Assembly: GCA_016934035.1 (NCBI GenBank)
Contig: JAFGTP010000040.1
Span: 124,001 to 188,000, forward strand
Source of the DNA: Fidelibacterota bacterium
Lineage (GTDB): Bacteria > Fidelibacterota > UBA2242 > JAFGTP01
DNA length: 64,000 bases
Direction of reading: 5' to 3'
Both the position numbers and the translations under genes were made by a program. Numbering within the stretch: position 1 is the stretch's first letter; each line of letters begins with the position of its first letter. Below are positions 1 through 10,122 of the stretch, one piece after another. Below the pieces are notes generated by a model, which had not been told where the DNA came from, ran no database searches, and saw only the letters and a list, made by a program, of their open reading frames with translations.

Positions 1-1218
1 CTGTCCCATGGATATCTGGGCGCTGCGAAGGGGCGTCCAGCCGTCAATATCTTTCATGATACCCTGGACTTCACCCGGCAACAGTATTCCTGTCTTTGTG
101 TCAAAACCGAATTTACGAACATAATGGTAAAGAGTTGGAGTGCCTAATTTTTGCGCTATCCGGATTGTACCGACATTGCTGGAATGCCTGATAACATCGG
201 CAAAACTCATATCCGGCAGGGTTTCATGGTCCCTGATTTTTTCAGTCTGAATGATGATGAAGCCCTGGTGAGTTTCAATGGTATCTTCAGGAAATATAAT
301 GCTTTCTTCCAGTGCAGCGGCGGCGGTAAATATCTTAAAAGTGGACCCTGGCTCAAAGACATCGGTGAGTGGAATATTTTTTCGGTTTTCTGCCGGGTAA
401 TTTTGGTAATTGTTGGGATCAATGGTCGGAGAAGAGGCCATGGCCAGAATATCTCCGGTGTTGGGATCCATCAGTATCCCCATGGCTTTGTCTGCCTGTG
501 TTTTTTTATGAGCGGCCACAATTTCTTCATGTAAAATGTTTTGATACTCAATATCCAGTGTCAGGGTAATATTATTACCGTTCTCAGGTTCCCGGCAGGG
601 GAGGTTCGGACGGGTTTCATATTGTCCGGTTCCCGTCATAAAAAAAGTCTGAAATCCCGCTTCGCCAGATAGTTTGTCATCAAAAAATTTTTCTAGGCCT
701 TCAATTCCAATATTGTCCACACTGGTGAACCCAAGCGTTTGTCCGGCGAGGTCATTATAAGGATATTGTCGTCTGATATTTTCTTCCAGTTCCAGGGCCT
801 TTAAACAGGGTATATGTTTTTTAATAGAATCAGCTGTGGCGGATGATATATCTCGGTCGATGAAAACAAAGTTTTTTGAGGTATTGAATTTGTTGATAAG
901 ATCGGTGGGTTTTACATTTAAATATTTTGAAAGGATTAAAGCCAATTCATTTTTGTCGGTTATTTCTTTAGGGTGCACGCCGATTGAATACCGTTTCACA
1001 TTGATAGCCAACCCTCGACCTTTGCGATCGGTTATGATACCCCGCTGGGCTTTGATCTCTTTTTGTTTGTGTGACATATTGAGAGAATAATTTCGGTAGG
1101 TTCCACTGTTCTGTATCTGAATTGAAAAAAGCCGCAGCACGATCAGGCACCAAAAAATGACCATAAAAATGGAGATGAACCTGGTTTTTTTTCGAATATG
1201 GGATAGTGTCTCTCTCAT
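1..1218 (-). CDS. ftsI: Penicillin-binding protein / FtsI-like transpeptidase, C-terminus cut by left window edge
   Basis: Open frame on minus strand from ATG at 1218 to window edge (absent from ORF track because it lacks a stop); translated MRETLSHIRKKTRFISIFMVIFWCLIVLRL..., PBP dimerisation domain, and FEPGSTFKIFTAAAALEE (SxxK motif) and RHSSNVG (SxN). Located directly after rsmH/ftsL-like gene. Confidence 0.9.
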   Translation of the reverse strand, partial: MRETLSHIRKKTRFISIFMVIFWCLIVLRLFSIQIQNSGTYRNYSLNMSHKQKEIKAQRGIITDRKGRGLAINVKRYSIGVHPKEITDKNELALILSKYLNVKPTDLINKFNTSKNFVFIDRDISSATADSIKKHIPCLKALELEENIRRQYPYNDLAGQTLGFTSVDNIGIEGLEKFFDDKLSGEAGFQTFFMTGTGQYETRPNLPCREPENGNNITLTLDIEYQNILHEEIVAAHKKTQADKAMGILMDPNTGDILAMASSPTIDPNNYQNYPAENRKNIPLTDVFEPGSTFKIFTAAAALEESIIFPEDTIETHQGFIIIQTEKIRDHETLPDMSFADVIRHSSNVGTIRIAQKLGTPTLYHYVRKFGFDTKTGILLPGEVQGIMKDIDGWTPLRSAQISMGQ

Positions 1219-1490
1219 TGGCCCTTTTCTATTGTGACACTCAGGGTTTCCGGGTCCGGAACAACCATCTTTAATTGTTCCCGGGCGATATGCTGAATTC
1301 TTTCAGAGCGGGATAATCTTTCAATATCAATTTTCAGTTCACGATTTTCTGTAATGAGTTCTTTTTCCCGCTGTTCCTTTTCACTTAGTTTTTTCATCAT
1401 GATGTCGACTGTATTTCTCATCCAGACATAAAATAATCCGGAAGCGATGATCAATAACCCCAGAAAAAGAAGTTTGAAGTTTCGGCTCAT
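1215..1490 (-). CDS. ftsL: FtsL-like small cell-division membrane protein
   Basis: Frame 1215..1613; likely start at 1490 (MSRNFKLLFLGLLIIASGLFYVW...), single TM plus coiled coil, sits between rsmH and ftsI as in dcw clusters. Confidence 0.7.
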   Translation of the reverse strand: MSRNFKLLFLGLLIIASGLFYVWMRNTVDIMMKKLSEKEQREKELITENRELKIDIERLSRSERIQHIAREQLKMVVPDPETLSVTIEKGQ

Positions 1491-2410
1491 AACATCTCCA
1501 CGACACGCAGCTTTGCACTGCGGGAACGGTTGTTGGTCTTTATCTCTTCGTCTGACGGTAAAACAGGTTTTCTGGTGAGATTTTTCATGACTGCTTTGTG
1601 GCTGCAGGCGCAAATCGGTAATTCAGGCGGACAAATACAGTCGGTGGTTTTGTCTTTGATGAAATTTTTTATAATCCGGTCTTCCAGGCTATGATAGGAA
1701 ATGATTGCCAGTCTGCCTGCGGGCTTCAACATCATGGTGGTTTGCTCCAGGGCGATTTGCAATACCTCCAATTCCCGGTTAATGTGAATACGAAGGGCCT
1801 GAAAAACACGGCTCAGGGCTTTGTTGTGAAATCTTTCCGGGTTAAATTTTTTGACAATATTGGCCAAATCTTCTGTGGTTTTTATCGGTTTCTGCGAACG
1901 GATTTTTTCAATTTCACGTGCGATTTTTGCAGAGGCTTTTTCTTCTCCGTATTCCCAAAGCACCCGGCGAATTTCATTGATATCCGCATTATTTACAAAA
2001 TCTGCTGCCGATTGTACAATGTCAGGAGAAAATCTCATATCCAAAGGGCCGTTGTGTCGAAAAGCCAGTCCCCTGTCATTATCTTCAAGGGCAAAAGAAG
2101 ACATTCCCAGGTCCATCAATATTCCGTCAACTTTGATATAACCGTTTCTAAAACAATATTTTCGTATATTCTCAAAGTTTTGGTTAATGTAAAGATGTTT
2201 CTGGATTATTTTATGGGTATCCTGGCAATATTGAATAGCCTTGGGGTCTGCATCAAATCCAATCAGTACGGCATTTGAATGGGTTTCCATTGCAATCTGT
2301 GAAAAGTGGCCCCCGGTGCCCAGTGTACAGTCTACATAAATACCAGATTTATCGGTAATTAGATAATTCATGCATTCATGTAAGAGTACCGGTACATGGA
2401 TAAATTTCAT
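1487..2410 (-). CDS. rsmH: 16S rRNA m4C1402 methyltransferase RsmH/MraW
   Basis: HVPVLLHECMNYL, DCTLGTGGHF, LMDLGMSSFALE, GRLAIISYHSLEDRIIKNFI motifs; follows mraZ. Confidence 0.97.
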   Translation of the reverse strand: MKFIHVPVLLHECMNYLITDKSGIYVDCTLGTGGHFSQIAMETHSNAVLIGFDADPKAIQYCQDTHKIIQKHLYINQNFENIRKYCFRNGYIKVDGILMDLGMSSFALEDNDRGLAFRHNGPLDMRFSPDIVQSAADFVNNADINEIRRVLWEYGEEKASAKIAREIEKIRSQKPIKTTEDLANIVKKFNPERFHNKALSRVFQALRIHINRELEVLQIALEQTTMMLKPAGRLAIISYHSLEDRIIKNFIKDKTTDCICPPELPICACSHKAVMKNLTRKPVLPSDEEIKTNNRSRSAKLRVVEML

Positions 2411-2425
2411 TCAATTGCCCTCTTT

Positions 2426-2875
2426 TTAGAGATTCGCTTCAATCTCTGCAAAAAAATCATCATCGATTGGAATGTGATTGAGTTCGTCCTGGTTAAAAAT
2501 TTCCTCACTCCATAATTCAAAAGTATCGCCCATACCGACTATTTTTACGTTGTCTTTGATCTGGGCGAAGTCCAATAGTTTTTGGGGTACCAGCATGCGG
2601 CCCTGTTTATCACATTTGACTCTTGATGCATCATGGGTGTATTTCCGTAAATAAGCACGTTGATTTCTGTTTGTTTTCCGTAGCTTGGCCGTTAAATTGC
2701 CAATGAACTCATCCCATTCCGGTGCCGGATATACCACAATGCAGGTGTCTGGACCTTTTGACATTACGAATTCCACCTGCTCCTCATCGGTCCACTGGCG
2801 ATAGGCAGCGGGAATACTCACTCGATTTTTTGTATCGAGTTTGTGCAGGAAATTGTCGGAAAAATTATTATTCAT
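2426..2875 (-). CDS. mraZ: MraZ transcriptional regulator (SpoVT/AbrB-like)
   Basis: LDTKNRVSIPAAYR and DKQGRMLVPQKLLDFA duplicated DxKGR motifs; immediately upstream of rsmH. Confidence 0.95.
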   Translation of the reverse strand: MNNNFSDNFLHKLDTKNRVSIPAAYRQWTDEEQVEFVMSKGPDTCIVVYPAPEWDEFIGNLTAKLRKTNRNQRAYLRKYTHDASRVKCDKQGRMLVPQKLLDFAQIKDNVKIVGMGDTFELWSEEIFNQDELNHIPIDDDFFAEIEANL

Positions 2876-2890
2876 GTCAAATTAGGTTTT

Positions 2891-2920
2891 TTATGGGATA
2901 TTATGGGAATTCATGTGAAT
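2891..2920. promoter_or_regulatory. Candidate MraZ-binding repeats: three 10-bp-phased ATGGGA-type repeats
   Basis: ttATGGGAta / ttATGGGAat / tcATGTGAat in perfect 10-bp register (plus-strand sequence) between mraZ promoter and start codon. Confidence 0.75.
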
Positions 2921-2930
2921 TCTTACCACA

Positions 2931-2959
2931 ATATTATGGCTTTCAGGGCTCTTTGTCAA
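2931..2959 (-). promoter_or_regulatory. Sigma70-type promoter of mraZ/dcw cluster
   Basis: Minus strand TTGACA (2959-2954), 17-nt spacer, TAATAT (2936-2931). Confidence 0.75.
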
Positions 2960-3125
2960 GTTATTTCTGTGAGTTATTTTTATCGGTGGTTATGCGGCGA
3001 GGGGAAAAAACCGTGAATTTAGAATTTTTAGATAGAATGACACTGAATCCACCAAATGGCAGTTCAGTTTTTGGAAAAATCAGTTCTTGGATGAAAAGAT
3101 GAGGTTTTTGAAAAGATTTTGAAAA

Positions 3126-3968
3126 TTAGCGGTTGATTATTCCATCCTTGGTTATTACAAGTCTGGCGGGTGCAACGCCGTAATCCACGCTATCCAGTTT
3201 TGTACCGTTTAAATAGAGGCTAACCACTTCCGGGCGTCCGACGCGTAGGTCAAAAACTTCGAAGGCAGTCCATTCACGAGTTGCTCCCGGTCTGAAGAGG
3301 GCTTCTGAGGTGTCCTTTTGGTCCAGTACGATTTTGACCCAGCAGGTGTCGTTTATTTCGATATTCAGTTTTAATTGTGTGTTGCTGTCTGCAACTGTTG
3401 ATGCATTATTTTCCGGTTCCGAATTAACGGGTTTACCCTCACTCATTGGTTTTTGCTGGGTGTCGAGATCTTCTTCCTGGGCCATTTCAGCATCAATGCT
3501 GTTGAAGGTGGTTTGAAGAGAATCCATCTCTGTTAATTGTTGTTGGAGAGAGTTGACTGTTTTTGCATCATTTTCCGATAGAACCTGTTTCAGAATAATA
3601 ATGACAAAGACCAGCAGGATTAATATAACCATGAAGGTAATCAGTTTGCTCCGATCACTCATCTGGCTGAAAGAAGAGTTGATGTTTAAAGGCGTTTTTT
3701 CATCAGTTTTTTCAGGGTAATTTTGCATAACATCATGTTTTTTTGATCCTGAAAAATCTTCATATTTTTTTAAATATTCCAAGGGGTCAAAACCGAGTTC
3801 CTGGGCATAGGTCTTGACAAATAATCGAATATAAAGGTCTGGCAATTGTGTAAAATCACCCTTTTCAATATTTTTGAGATTATCAATGCTGATTTTAATT
3901 TTTTGGGAAACCTGTTCAAGTGTCAATCCCAAGGCTTTTCTTTTTTCCTGAAGTTCTTTGTAAAACAT
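3126..3968 (-). CDS. RodZ-like protein: N-terminal HTH (Xre/HTH_25), TM, C-terminal DUF4115-like domain
   Basis: ELQEKRKALGLTLEQVSQKIKISIDNLKNIEKGDF..., TM ITFMVILILLVFVIIIL, C-terminal beta-rich WVKIVLD...REWTAFEVFDLRVG. Confidence 0.8.
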   Translation of the reverse strand: MFYKELQEKRKALGLTLEQVSQKIKISIDNLKNIEKGDFTQLPDLYIRLFVKTYAQELGFDPLEYLKKYEDFSGSKKHDVMQNYPEKTDEKTPLNINSSFSQMSDRSKLITFMVILILLVFVIIILKQVLSENDAKTVNSLQQQLTEMDSLQTTFNSIDAEMAQEEDLDTQQKPMSEGKPVNSEPENNASTVADSNTQLKLNIEINDTCWVKIVLDQKDTSEALFRPGATREWTAFEVFDLRVGRPEVVSLYLNGTKLDSVDYGVAPARLVITKDGIINR

Positions 3969-4052
3969 ACCCTACCCAACGATTTAAAATTAGTTTTTAG
4001 TTGCCTTGAAATTTAGAAGAGGTTACTTCAATAATTCAATATAAACTTTGAA

Positions 4053-4640
4053 TTATAATAATTTATGCTGATTTTTATTCAAAAAATTGAAAAATCTGGC
4101 GACGGGAAAACCCACCACATTATAAAAACAGCCGTGGATTTTTTCCACAAACAGTCCGCTATAATCCTGAATGGCATAGGAACCGGCTTTATCAGCATAT
4201 TCATAATTTTTTAAATAATGATTGATCATATCATCAGAGAGAGGGAAGAAGGTTACTTCGGTAATTTCCACAAAAGAGAGGGTTTTGCTGTTAACGGCAT
4301 TGATAACTGCAACACCGGTCTGTACCTCATGGGTCCGGCCACTTAATTTTTTCAGCATGTCGAAAGCGTGGGATTTGTTTTGGGGCTTTTCCAGAATTTC
4401 ATGATCGATGACGACAATGGTATCTGATCCGATCACCAGCCCCTGTTTTTTTGTTGTTGCGACGTCTTTTGCTTTTTCGATAGCGTGGGTTTCGACCAAT
4501 TCCATTGGTGTTTTATCAATAATTCGGTCTTCTTCATATTCTGATTTTTGAACAGTAAATTTTAATCCAACCATTTCGAGGATTTCCTGACGACGGGGAG
4601 ATTGGGAAGCCAGAATAATTTTTTGTGATGTCCAGTCCAT
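4053..4640 (-). CDS. maf: Maf-family nucleotide pyrophosphatase
   Basis: IILASQSPRRQEILEMVGLKF, GSDTIVV, SGRTHEVQTGVAV, YADKAGSYAIQDYSGLFVEKIHGCFYNVVGFP. Confidence 0.95.
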   Translation of the reverse strand: MDWTSQKIILASQSPRRQEILEMVGLKFTVQKSEYEEDRIIDKTPMELVETHAIEKAKDVATTKKQGLVIGSDTIVVIDHEILEKPQNKSHAFDMLKKLSGRTHEVQTGVAVINAVNSKTLSFVEITEVTFFPLSDDMINHYLKNYEYADKAGSYAIQDYSGLFVEKIHGCFYNVVGFPVARFFNFLNKNQHKLL

Positions 4641-4648
4641 GAGTGCTC

Positions 4649-7600
4649 CTAGTTTTTGACCATTTTTCCGATAAAGGAATCTTTTTTGCCTGTGGCAATG
4701 GATTTTGCCAGAATTTTAAAGACATAGGTTCCCCTGGCCATGGGATCACCAAAATCGTCTGTTCCATCCCAATATATCTGGTTATAGCCATTCGGTTCAC
4801 TCAACTGGTTTTTAAATTCTTTTATTTTCAAACCAGATACAGTGTAAATCGTAATGGAATAATCACATACTTCAGAGGTGAAAAAAGTAAATTGGGTTTC
4901 GTTTTTGAAAGGATTGGGGTAATTGAAGAGATGTGACAATTGAAAAGATACTGATTTTGAATAGGAAAAACTGAAATTCATGGCTGTACTGTTGTTGGCA
5001 TTGTCCCAGGCCTTTGCCTTGATATAATGTTCGCCCGGCTCAATCCTTTCCGGTAATGGAATGATGATGGTTCCTACAGTATCGCTGCCCTCGTCATAAG
5101 AAAAGGCTGATGTCAAGTCCTGAAGGTCATTGTTTTCATTAAATTCCAGGGAAATTGTGTGGCCCATTTTTCCGGTAAGGTTGATGCCGTGTTCATCACT
5201 GATACGCAGGGCAAGAAGGTCGTTTCCCTGGACTGTTCCTCCGTCAGAAAAGAGTTCATTGTTTTTAAGCAGGGTTATTTTGGGACCTGTGGAATCAGCG
5301 ATATTTTCCGATCCTGAAAATAAAATTGAGTTGTAAACACCCACGAAATCGGTTTGTGCTTCATCATTCCAGCCATAGATGTGCAATTTACCGTAATCCT
5401 TGCTGTAGTTCAGGTCTTTGGGAACAAAGAATGAGGATTTGAACAGGCCGTTTTCAACCGTGATATTGCCCTTAAAAAGGACATCGCCGGGAAGTTTATA
5501 GGAAATGGATCGTTCTTCGCTGGGGTTCATGGGATTGTAAAATCTTGTGACACTTTGTTTACTGTCAAATAGGGATATGAGGGCTTTCCCGGTGAAATTT
5601 TCAATACTTGAACTGCCTTCTATCTGAACATTTTGCAAGGCTTTCAGTGTGTCATTTTCCAAAGCGGAAAATTCACCGGTTTCATAGGGTAAAGCCAGGT
5701 ACATTGCAGGATCACCGAAAAGAACATATTTGGCATTATTGTGAAAGGAGCCGACAACAAAATTTTTCAGCAAGTCACCTGTTCTGATTTTATTAATTCT
5801 GTTATTGCTGAACCAGTAGGTGAATATTTTTTGGAGTAGCAGAACATTGTTGCTGTTCACTGTCGGCCTCGAAGCTCCGATGCAGGCAATGCCGCCGTCA
5901 GCTTTCATGGTCACCAGCTTTTCGGGCATGCAATCATTGAGTACATCATCATATTTACCCCAGGTACAGGTGCCTGCAATCCAAAGTGGTAATTTTCTCA
6001 GATTGACGATATTGGGTAACTCTTCCGAAGAAAAAGCATCTTCCTGGGCCCATTGGTCCGGGCCGCCGTGGCCGATGTAATTGATCAGAACAGTGCCTTC
6101 AGTTAGTGCGCTGTGAATGGCTTCTGTGGCGGCTGGTTTTTTAACACCGTATTTGGATTCATCCTGAGACTCAGGAAAGTCTGTCAGGTAAATTTTTTTC
6201 AGGTTGAAAATATCGGGGAATACAGTGGTTGATAAGGTTTCAGAATCTTTGACAAATTCCGGTTCATCAGGCCAGGGACGTGTTGGGTCGTCGGCCACAA
6301 AAGTGGCTGTACTGCGCCAAGTGCCAAAATTTGGGTCCAGAATATAGTCTTCTAATTTTTCCAGGTAATTATTGACTTCATCAGGGCTGGAAACCGGGAT
6401 TCTGCCGGTAGCCAGGTCGGGGATGAGATCACCGGCGGTCAGATAGGTAAATTTAAAATCTGAGGCGTAATAATCCCAATTGTGTTCCGGGGCCCAAACC
6501 TGATAGGTCATGACATGATTTTTTGTCTCGCTTTTTATACCGCGGTGATCAAAGGTACCGTCACCCAGAAGCAGTAAATATTCAGGTTTGATGTTCCAGT
6601 TTTCAAAGGCATATTTGAGAAAATTTCTGATGGCTTCAGCATCCAGAATGTCGCCATTAAACTGCCTCATAATAGCATTTTGGGTGGTGACAAAAGTGGT
6701 CAGTTGGTTCTCGGCCTTGACTTTGGCGCTATGGATTTCTGCGATTTTATTGGCAGCAGAAAGAAAACTTTCGTCGGTAATGATGACATATTGGGCATCT
6801 TTATTTTCATAGAGACTCGTAAAATCAGGATGATCAATTTGGGTGATGGATGTAATTTCAGAATAATTGGATTCAGATGTCAGCAGGTAGGTCTTTCGGT
6901 CACTGGCTGGATTGAAATCGGTAAAGGATAATTTATTTCCATCAATTTCAATAGGTAATTCCTGAATATGATGCCGGCCACTGATATCAAAAACCCGCGG
7001 CGTATCTGTCAGTTTCACGTCAAGATTGTATCGAATGGTTCCACTTTCTTTGGGAGCGTAAAAAAGCAGTTTGCTGCTGATATCGGACAGTTTGATTTTA
7101 TAGGTAGCCTGAACATAATCCAGGTAATTTATCCCGCTGCTGTTGTATTGCTCAATGCGCAGGGTATTGGTCCGTGGAGAAAGCTGTGTGTGGAAGGTTT
7201 TTTCCAGATGGTCATATTCATAAAGATAAATTTTGTTTTCTATAACATTACTGTTCAGATTAATCCTGAAATACTGGGTGTTGCTTTCGGAGCCGGATTT
7301 TAATCGCAGGGTGATGTTAGCCGGAAAATTTTGATCGCTGGAAGGCAGAATGAAATATTCGACATTATTGGAACCGTTCCCGTTAAATATTTTATTATAC
7401 CAGTCGTTGCCGGATTCCAGAATATTGTAGTTTTCTTTTTCTTTTCTCCAAAGAAAGTCGGTTGAATCAACGGCAAAATCAGGGGCTGTCGTGATTTTTT
7501 CAGCCAATTCTATTTCCCTGGGATTGCCTTCGCTATCAGCCACCAAGACCCAAAAATAATTGTTGAAAGAATAAGGGTTCCTGAGGAAGTCAACCTCATT

Positions 7601-8515
7601 GATTAAATTGACAGTCTGACCAGTCGGTGATTTTCCATAAAAAAGGATGAAATCTGCTTCGCTAAAAGCTGAATTGCCTTTAACATAAAAACTTCGGGGA
7701 ATTTCAATTAAGGGAGCGGGATTGTAATCTGTAATCTTTTGTCCGAATGTGGCATTGGCATAAAGAAATATTCGGCTTTTGGCAATGCTGGTTTCAGTCA
7801 GTCCGGCTTCTTTCAACTGGTCAAAAGTAATTTTAAATATATTGTTAAATCCATCCCCATTATTGAAATCGTAGGCGGACTTGTCAGAGATTGCAATGCG
7901 AAACCATTTTCCCATTGCGAAAGATGGCAGGGTGATTTTGTGCAACGGTTTTTGGTACTGATGTTCATTTCTTGAAAAACTGTTGAGATAGGTGAAATCA
8001 AACTTTTCTGTTTGTTGAATTTGAAAAGGGTGCCTGTATTTTATGCTCACCCTGGCAAATTTCAACTGTCTCAATTTTTTTGTATCACCATCGTATTGGA
8101 TGGGGTAAACAGTCAGGAACAGAGTTGGTATTTTACCGGCCATGCCCAGCGCCTCAATTTCAAGAGGTTCTTTGTTCAGAAGAGTATTGACAGATTCCTC
8201 TTCAGAAAATTGAAAATCGGTATCTTCCCATTGGGTGTTGGAAAGGACAATGGATGGCTTATCTGAATTCGGAAGCGCCAGTTTGTAACTCCAAAAAGGG
8301 ATATTGTATTTTCCTGCAGGACGATAGTATGCATCCGGAACCGTGATATTTATGGATCCGTTTGTGGCTTCCTGTTGCAGAGTCGCTCTGGTTTCATTGC
8401 TGATTGTAAAAACAAATTGTTGGCTGTCTTCTTCCAGAATTTGCAGATTATAACCAAAACCGGTTGTTATTGGAATCAGGCAGGATAATAGAATGAAGAA
8501 TTTGATTTTATACAT
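4649..8515 (-). CDS. C25 (gingipain)-like peptidase, PorU-type, with FlgD-like C-terminal type IX secretion-type domain
   Basis: 1288 aa, N-terminal signal; catalytic-type motifs VLINYIGHGGPDQWAQED and LWIAGTCTWGKYD; C-terminal FNYPNPFKNETQFTF...GYNQIYWDGTDDFGDPMARGTYVFKILA. Confidence 0.88.
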   Translation of the reverse strand: MYKIKFFILLSCLIPITTGFGYNLQILEEDSQQFVFTISNETRATLQQEATNGSINITVPDAYYRPAGKYNIPFWSYKLALPNSDKPSIVLSNTQWEDTDFQFSEEESVNTLLNKEPLEIEALGMAGKIPTLFLTVYPIQYDGDTKKLRQLKFARVSIKYRHPFQIQQTEKFDFTYLNSFSRNEHQYQKPLHKITLPSFAMGKWFRIAISDKSAYDFNNGDGFNNIFKITFDQLKEAGLTETSIAKSRIFLYANATFGQKITDYNPAPLIEIPRSFYVKGNSAFSEADFILFYGKSPTGQTVNLINEVDFLRNPYSFNNYFWVLVADSEGNPREIELAEKITTAPDFAVDSTDFLWRKEKENYNILESGNDWYNKIFNGNGSNNVEYFILPSSDQNFPANITLRLKSGSESNTQYFRINLNSNVIENKIYLYEYDHLEKTFHTQLSPRTNTLRIEQYNSSGINYLDYVQATYKIKLSDISSKLLFYAPKESGTIRYNLDVKLTDTPRVFDISGRHHIQELPIEIDGNKLSFTDFNPASDRKTYLLTSESNYSEITSITQIDHPDFTSLYENKDAQYVIITDESFLSAANKIAEIHSAKVKAENQLTTFVTTQNAIMRQFNGDILDAEAIRNFLKYAFENWNIKPEYLLLLGDGTFDHRGIKSETKNHVMTYQVWAPEHNWDYYASDFKFTYLTAGDLIPDLATGRIPVSSPDEVNNYLEKLEDYILDPNFGTWRSTATFVADDPTRPWPDEPEFVKDSETLSTTVFPDIFNLKKIYLTDFPESQDESKYGVKKPAATEAIHSALTEGTVLINYIGHGGPDQWAQEDAFSSEELPNIVNLRKLPLWIAGTCTWGKYDDVLNDCMPEKLVTMKADGGIACIGASRPTVNSNNVLLLQKIFTYWFSNNRINKIRTGDLLKNFVVGSFHNNAKYVLFGDPAMYLALPYETGEFSALENDTLKALQNVQIEGSSSIENFTGKALISLFDSKQSVTRFYNPMNPSEERSISYKLPGDVLFKGNITVENGLFKSSFFVPKDLNYSKDYGKLHIYGWNDEAQTDFVGVYNSILFSGSENIADSTGPKITLLKNNELFSDGGTVQGNDLLALRISDEHGINLTGKMGHTISLEFNENNDLQDLTSAFSYDEGSDTVGTIIIPLPERIEPGEHYIKAKAWDNANNSTAMNFSFSYSKSVSFQLSHLFNYPNPFKNETQFTFFTSEVCDYSITIYTVSGLKIKEFKNQLSEPNGYNQIYWDGTDDFGDPMARGTYVFKILAKSIATGKKDSFIGKMVKN

Positions 8516-8709
8516 AAGGTTCCTTATCGATTAATAAATTTGAAATTTATCATTCCCTAAATGTAATTGCAATTGAAGAAATAAATAAATGTTCCGGGAA
8601 ATATTAAAAAATTATTCAAACCCGAAAGCAAAAAATATGGCTTAAATTATTGAAAATAATAGGATTGTTTGATAAATAAACCATTGGTTAATTAAATATT
8701 TCTTTATTC

Positions 8710-8738
8710 TTGCATTAAGTTTATCTGAAAATTAAATT
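8710..8738 (+). promoter_or_regulatory. Possible ffh promoter
   Basis: TTGCAT, 17 nt, TAAATT upstream of ffh ATG at 8775. Confidence 0.4.
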
Positions 8739-8774
8739 TACGTGCTTTAGACAACTTGGATTCTGGAAAGAAAA

Positions 8775-10100
8775 ATGTTAGATCAGTTACAGGATGGTTT
8801 CGGAAAAATAGTTAAGTCTCTTCGAGGAGAAGGGAAGATCACGGAAAGCAATATACGGGAATCCATGCGCAATATTCGTCGCGTATTGCTGGAAGCTGAT
8901 GTCAATTACAAAATTGTTCGGGAGTTTACTGACAGGGTTCAGGAAAAGGCCCTGGGCGCCGATGTTGCCAAAAACCTGAAGCCGGGACAGGTAATCGTTA
9001 AGATCATCAGTGATGAACTGAAAACCCTGCTTGGTCGGAATCCTTATCGAATGAAAACCGCGAACACGCCGCCAACAGTAATTATGCTGGTTGGATTGCA
9101 GGGTTGCGGTAAGACGACATTATCCGGAAAACTTGCAAAGAAACTGAAAAGTGAAGGCCAAAGGCCCCTGCTAGTGCCTGTTGATGTTTACCGGCCTGCT
9201 GCAATCGAGCAATTGGCTGTTCTGGGTAAACAGATTGATGTTCCGGTTTTTACGGAAAAAGGAAATGTAAAGGGACGGGTCAAAGCTGCTATTTCTCATG
9301 CACGAAAAAATAATCATGACACTATTATCATAGATACTGCTGGTCGTTTGCATATTGACAAAAATATGATGTCTGAATTGCAAATGATCAAAAAAGTGGT
9401 CTCACCCAACAATATCATATTCGTTGCAGATGGTCTCACCGGTCAGGATGCCGTGAATACCGGCCAGGAATTTCAGGCGCAGATCGGATTTGATGCCATT
9501 GTCCTGACCAAGATGGACAGTGATACAAAGGGCGGGGCGGCTTTGTCTATTGTGGAATCCACTGGAAAGCCGATATATTTCCTCAGTACCGGCGAAAAGT
9601 TGGAAGATCTGGAAGTATTTCATCCGGAGCGGATGGCAGAACGAATACTGGGAATGGGCGATATCATTTCCCTGGTCGAGAAAGTTCAGTCAACTGTGGA
9701 TGAAGAAGCTGCTGCAAAACTGGAAAAACGCATCATGCAGCAGCAATTTGATCTTGAGGATTATCTATCTCAGATCAAACAGATGAAAAAAATGGGGCCT
9801 CTGGAAAATATTCTTGAGATGCTTCCCGGCGCATTTCGCAATGCTGCCAAAAACCCACAAATAGATCCCAGAGAAATCGATAGAATGGAAGCCATCATTT
9901 TGTCGATGACAAGACATGAAAGAAGAAAGCCTGATATACTTAACGGCAGCCGAAGAAAAAGAATTGCTGCCGGAAGCGGTACCCAGGTCAGTGATGTTAA
10001 CAGATTAATAAAACAATATAACCAGGTTAAAAAGCTCACCAAGCAAATTGGAAAAATGAGGCTGCCCAAAAACCTTGCCTCAGTTTTTAAGATGGGCTGA
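8775..10100 (+). CDS. ffh: Signal recognition particle GTPase Ffh
   Basis: GLQGCGKTTLSGKLA, DTAGRLHIDKNMM, TKMDSDTKGGAALS, M-domain. Confidence 0.98.
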   Translation: MLDQLQDGFGKIVKSLRGEGKITESNIRESMRNIRRVLLEADVNYKIVREFTDRVQEKALGADVAKNLKPGQVIVKIISDELKTLLGRNPYRMKTANTPPTVIMLVGLQGCGKTTLSGKLAKKLKSEGQRPLLVPVDVYRPAAIEQLAVLGKQIDVPVFTEKGNVKGRVKAAISHARKNNHDTIIIDTAGRLHIDKNMMSELQMIKKVVSPNNIIFVADGLTGQDAVNTGQEFQAQIGFDAIVLTKMDSDTKGGAALSIVESTGKPIYFLSTGEKLEDLEVFHPERMAERILGMGDIISLVEKVQSTVDEEAAAKLEKRIMQQQFDLEDYLSQIKQMKKMGPLENILEMLPGAFRNAAKNPQIDPREIDRMEAIILSMTRHERRKPDILNGSRRKRIAAGSGTQVSDVNRLIKQYNQVKKLTKQIGKMRLPKNLASVFKMG

Positions 10101-10122
10101 TAACCAATTTAAGGAGGAAAAC

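Noticed and set aside
1691-2278. 195-aa plus-strand ORF antisense to rsmH
   Set aside because: Fully overlaps a confident rsmH reading frame; no recognisable motifs. Same logic applied to the other antisense ORFs (e.g. 23825..24439, 34575..35138, 38854..39639, 52810..53574).
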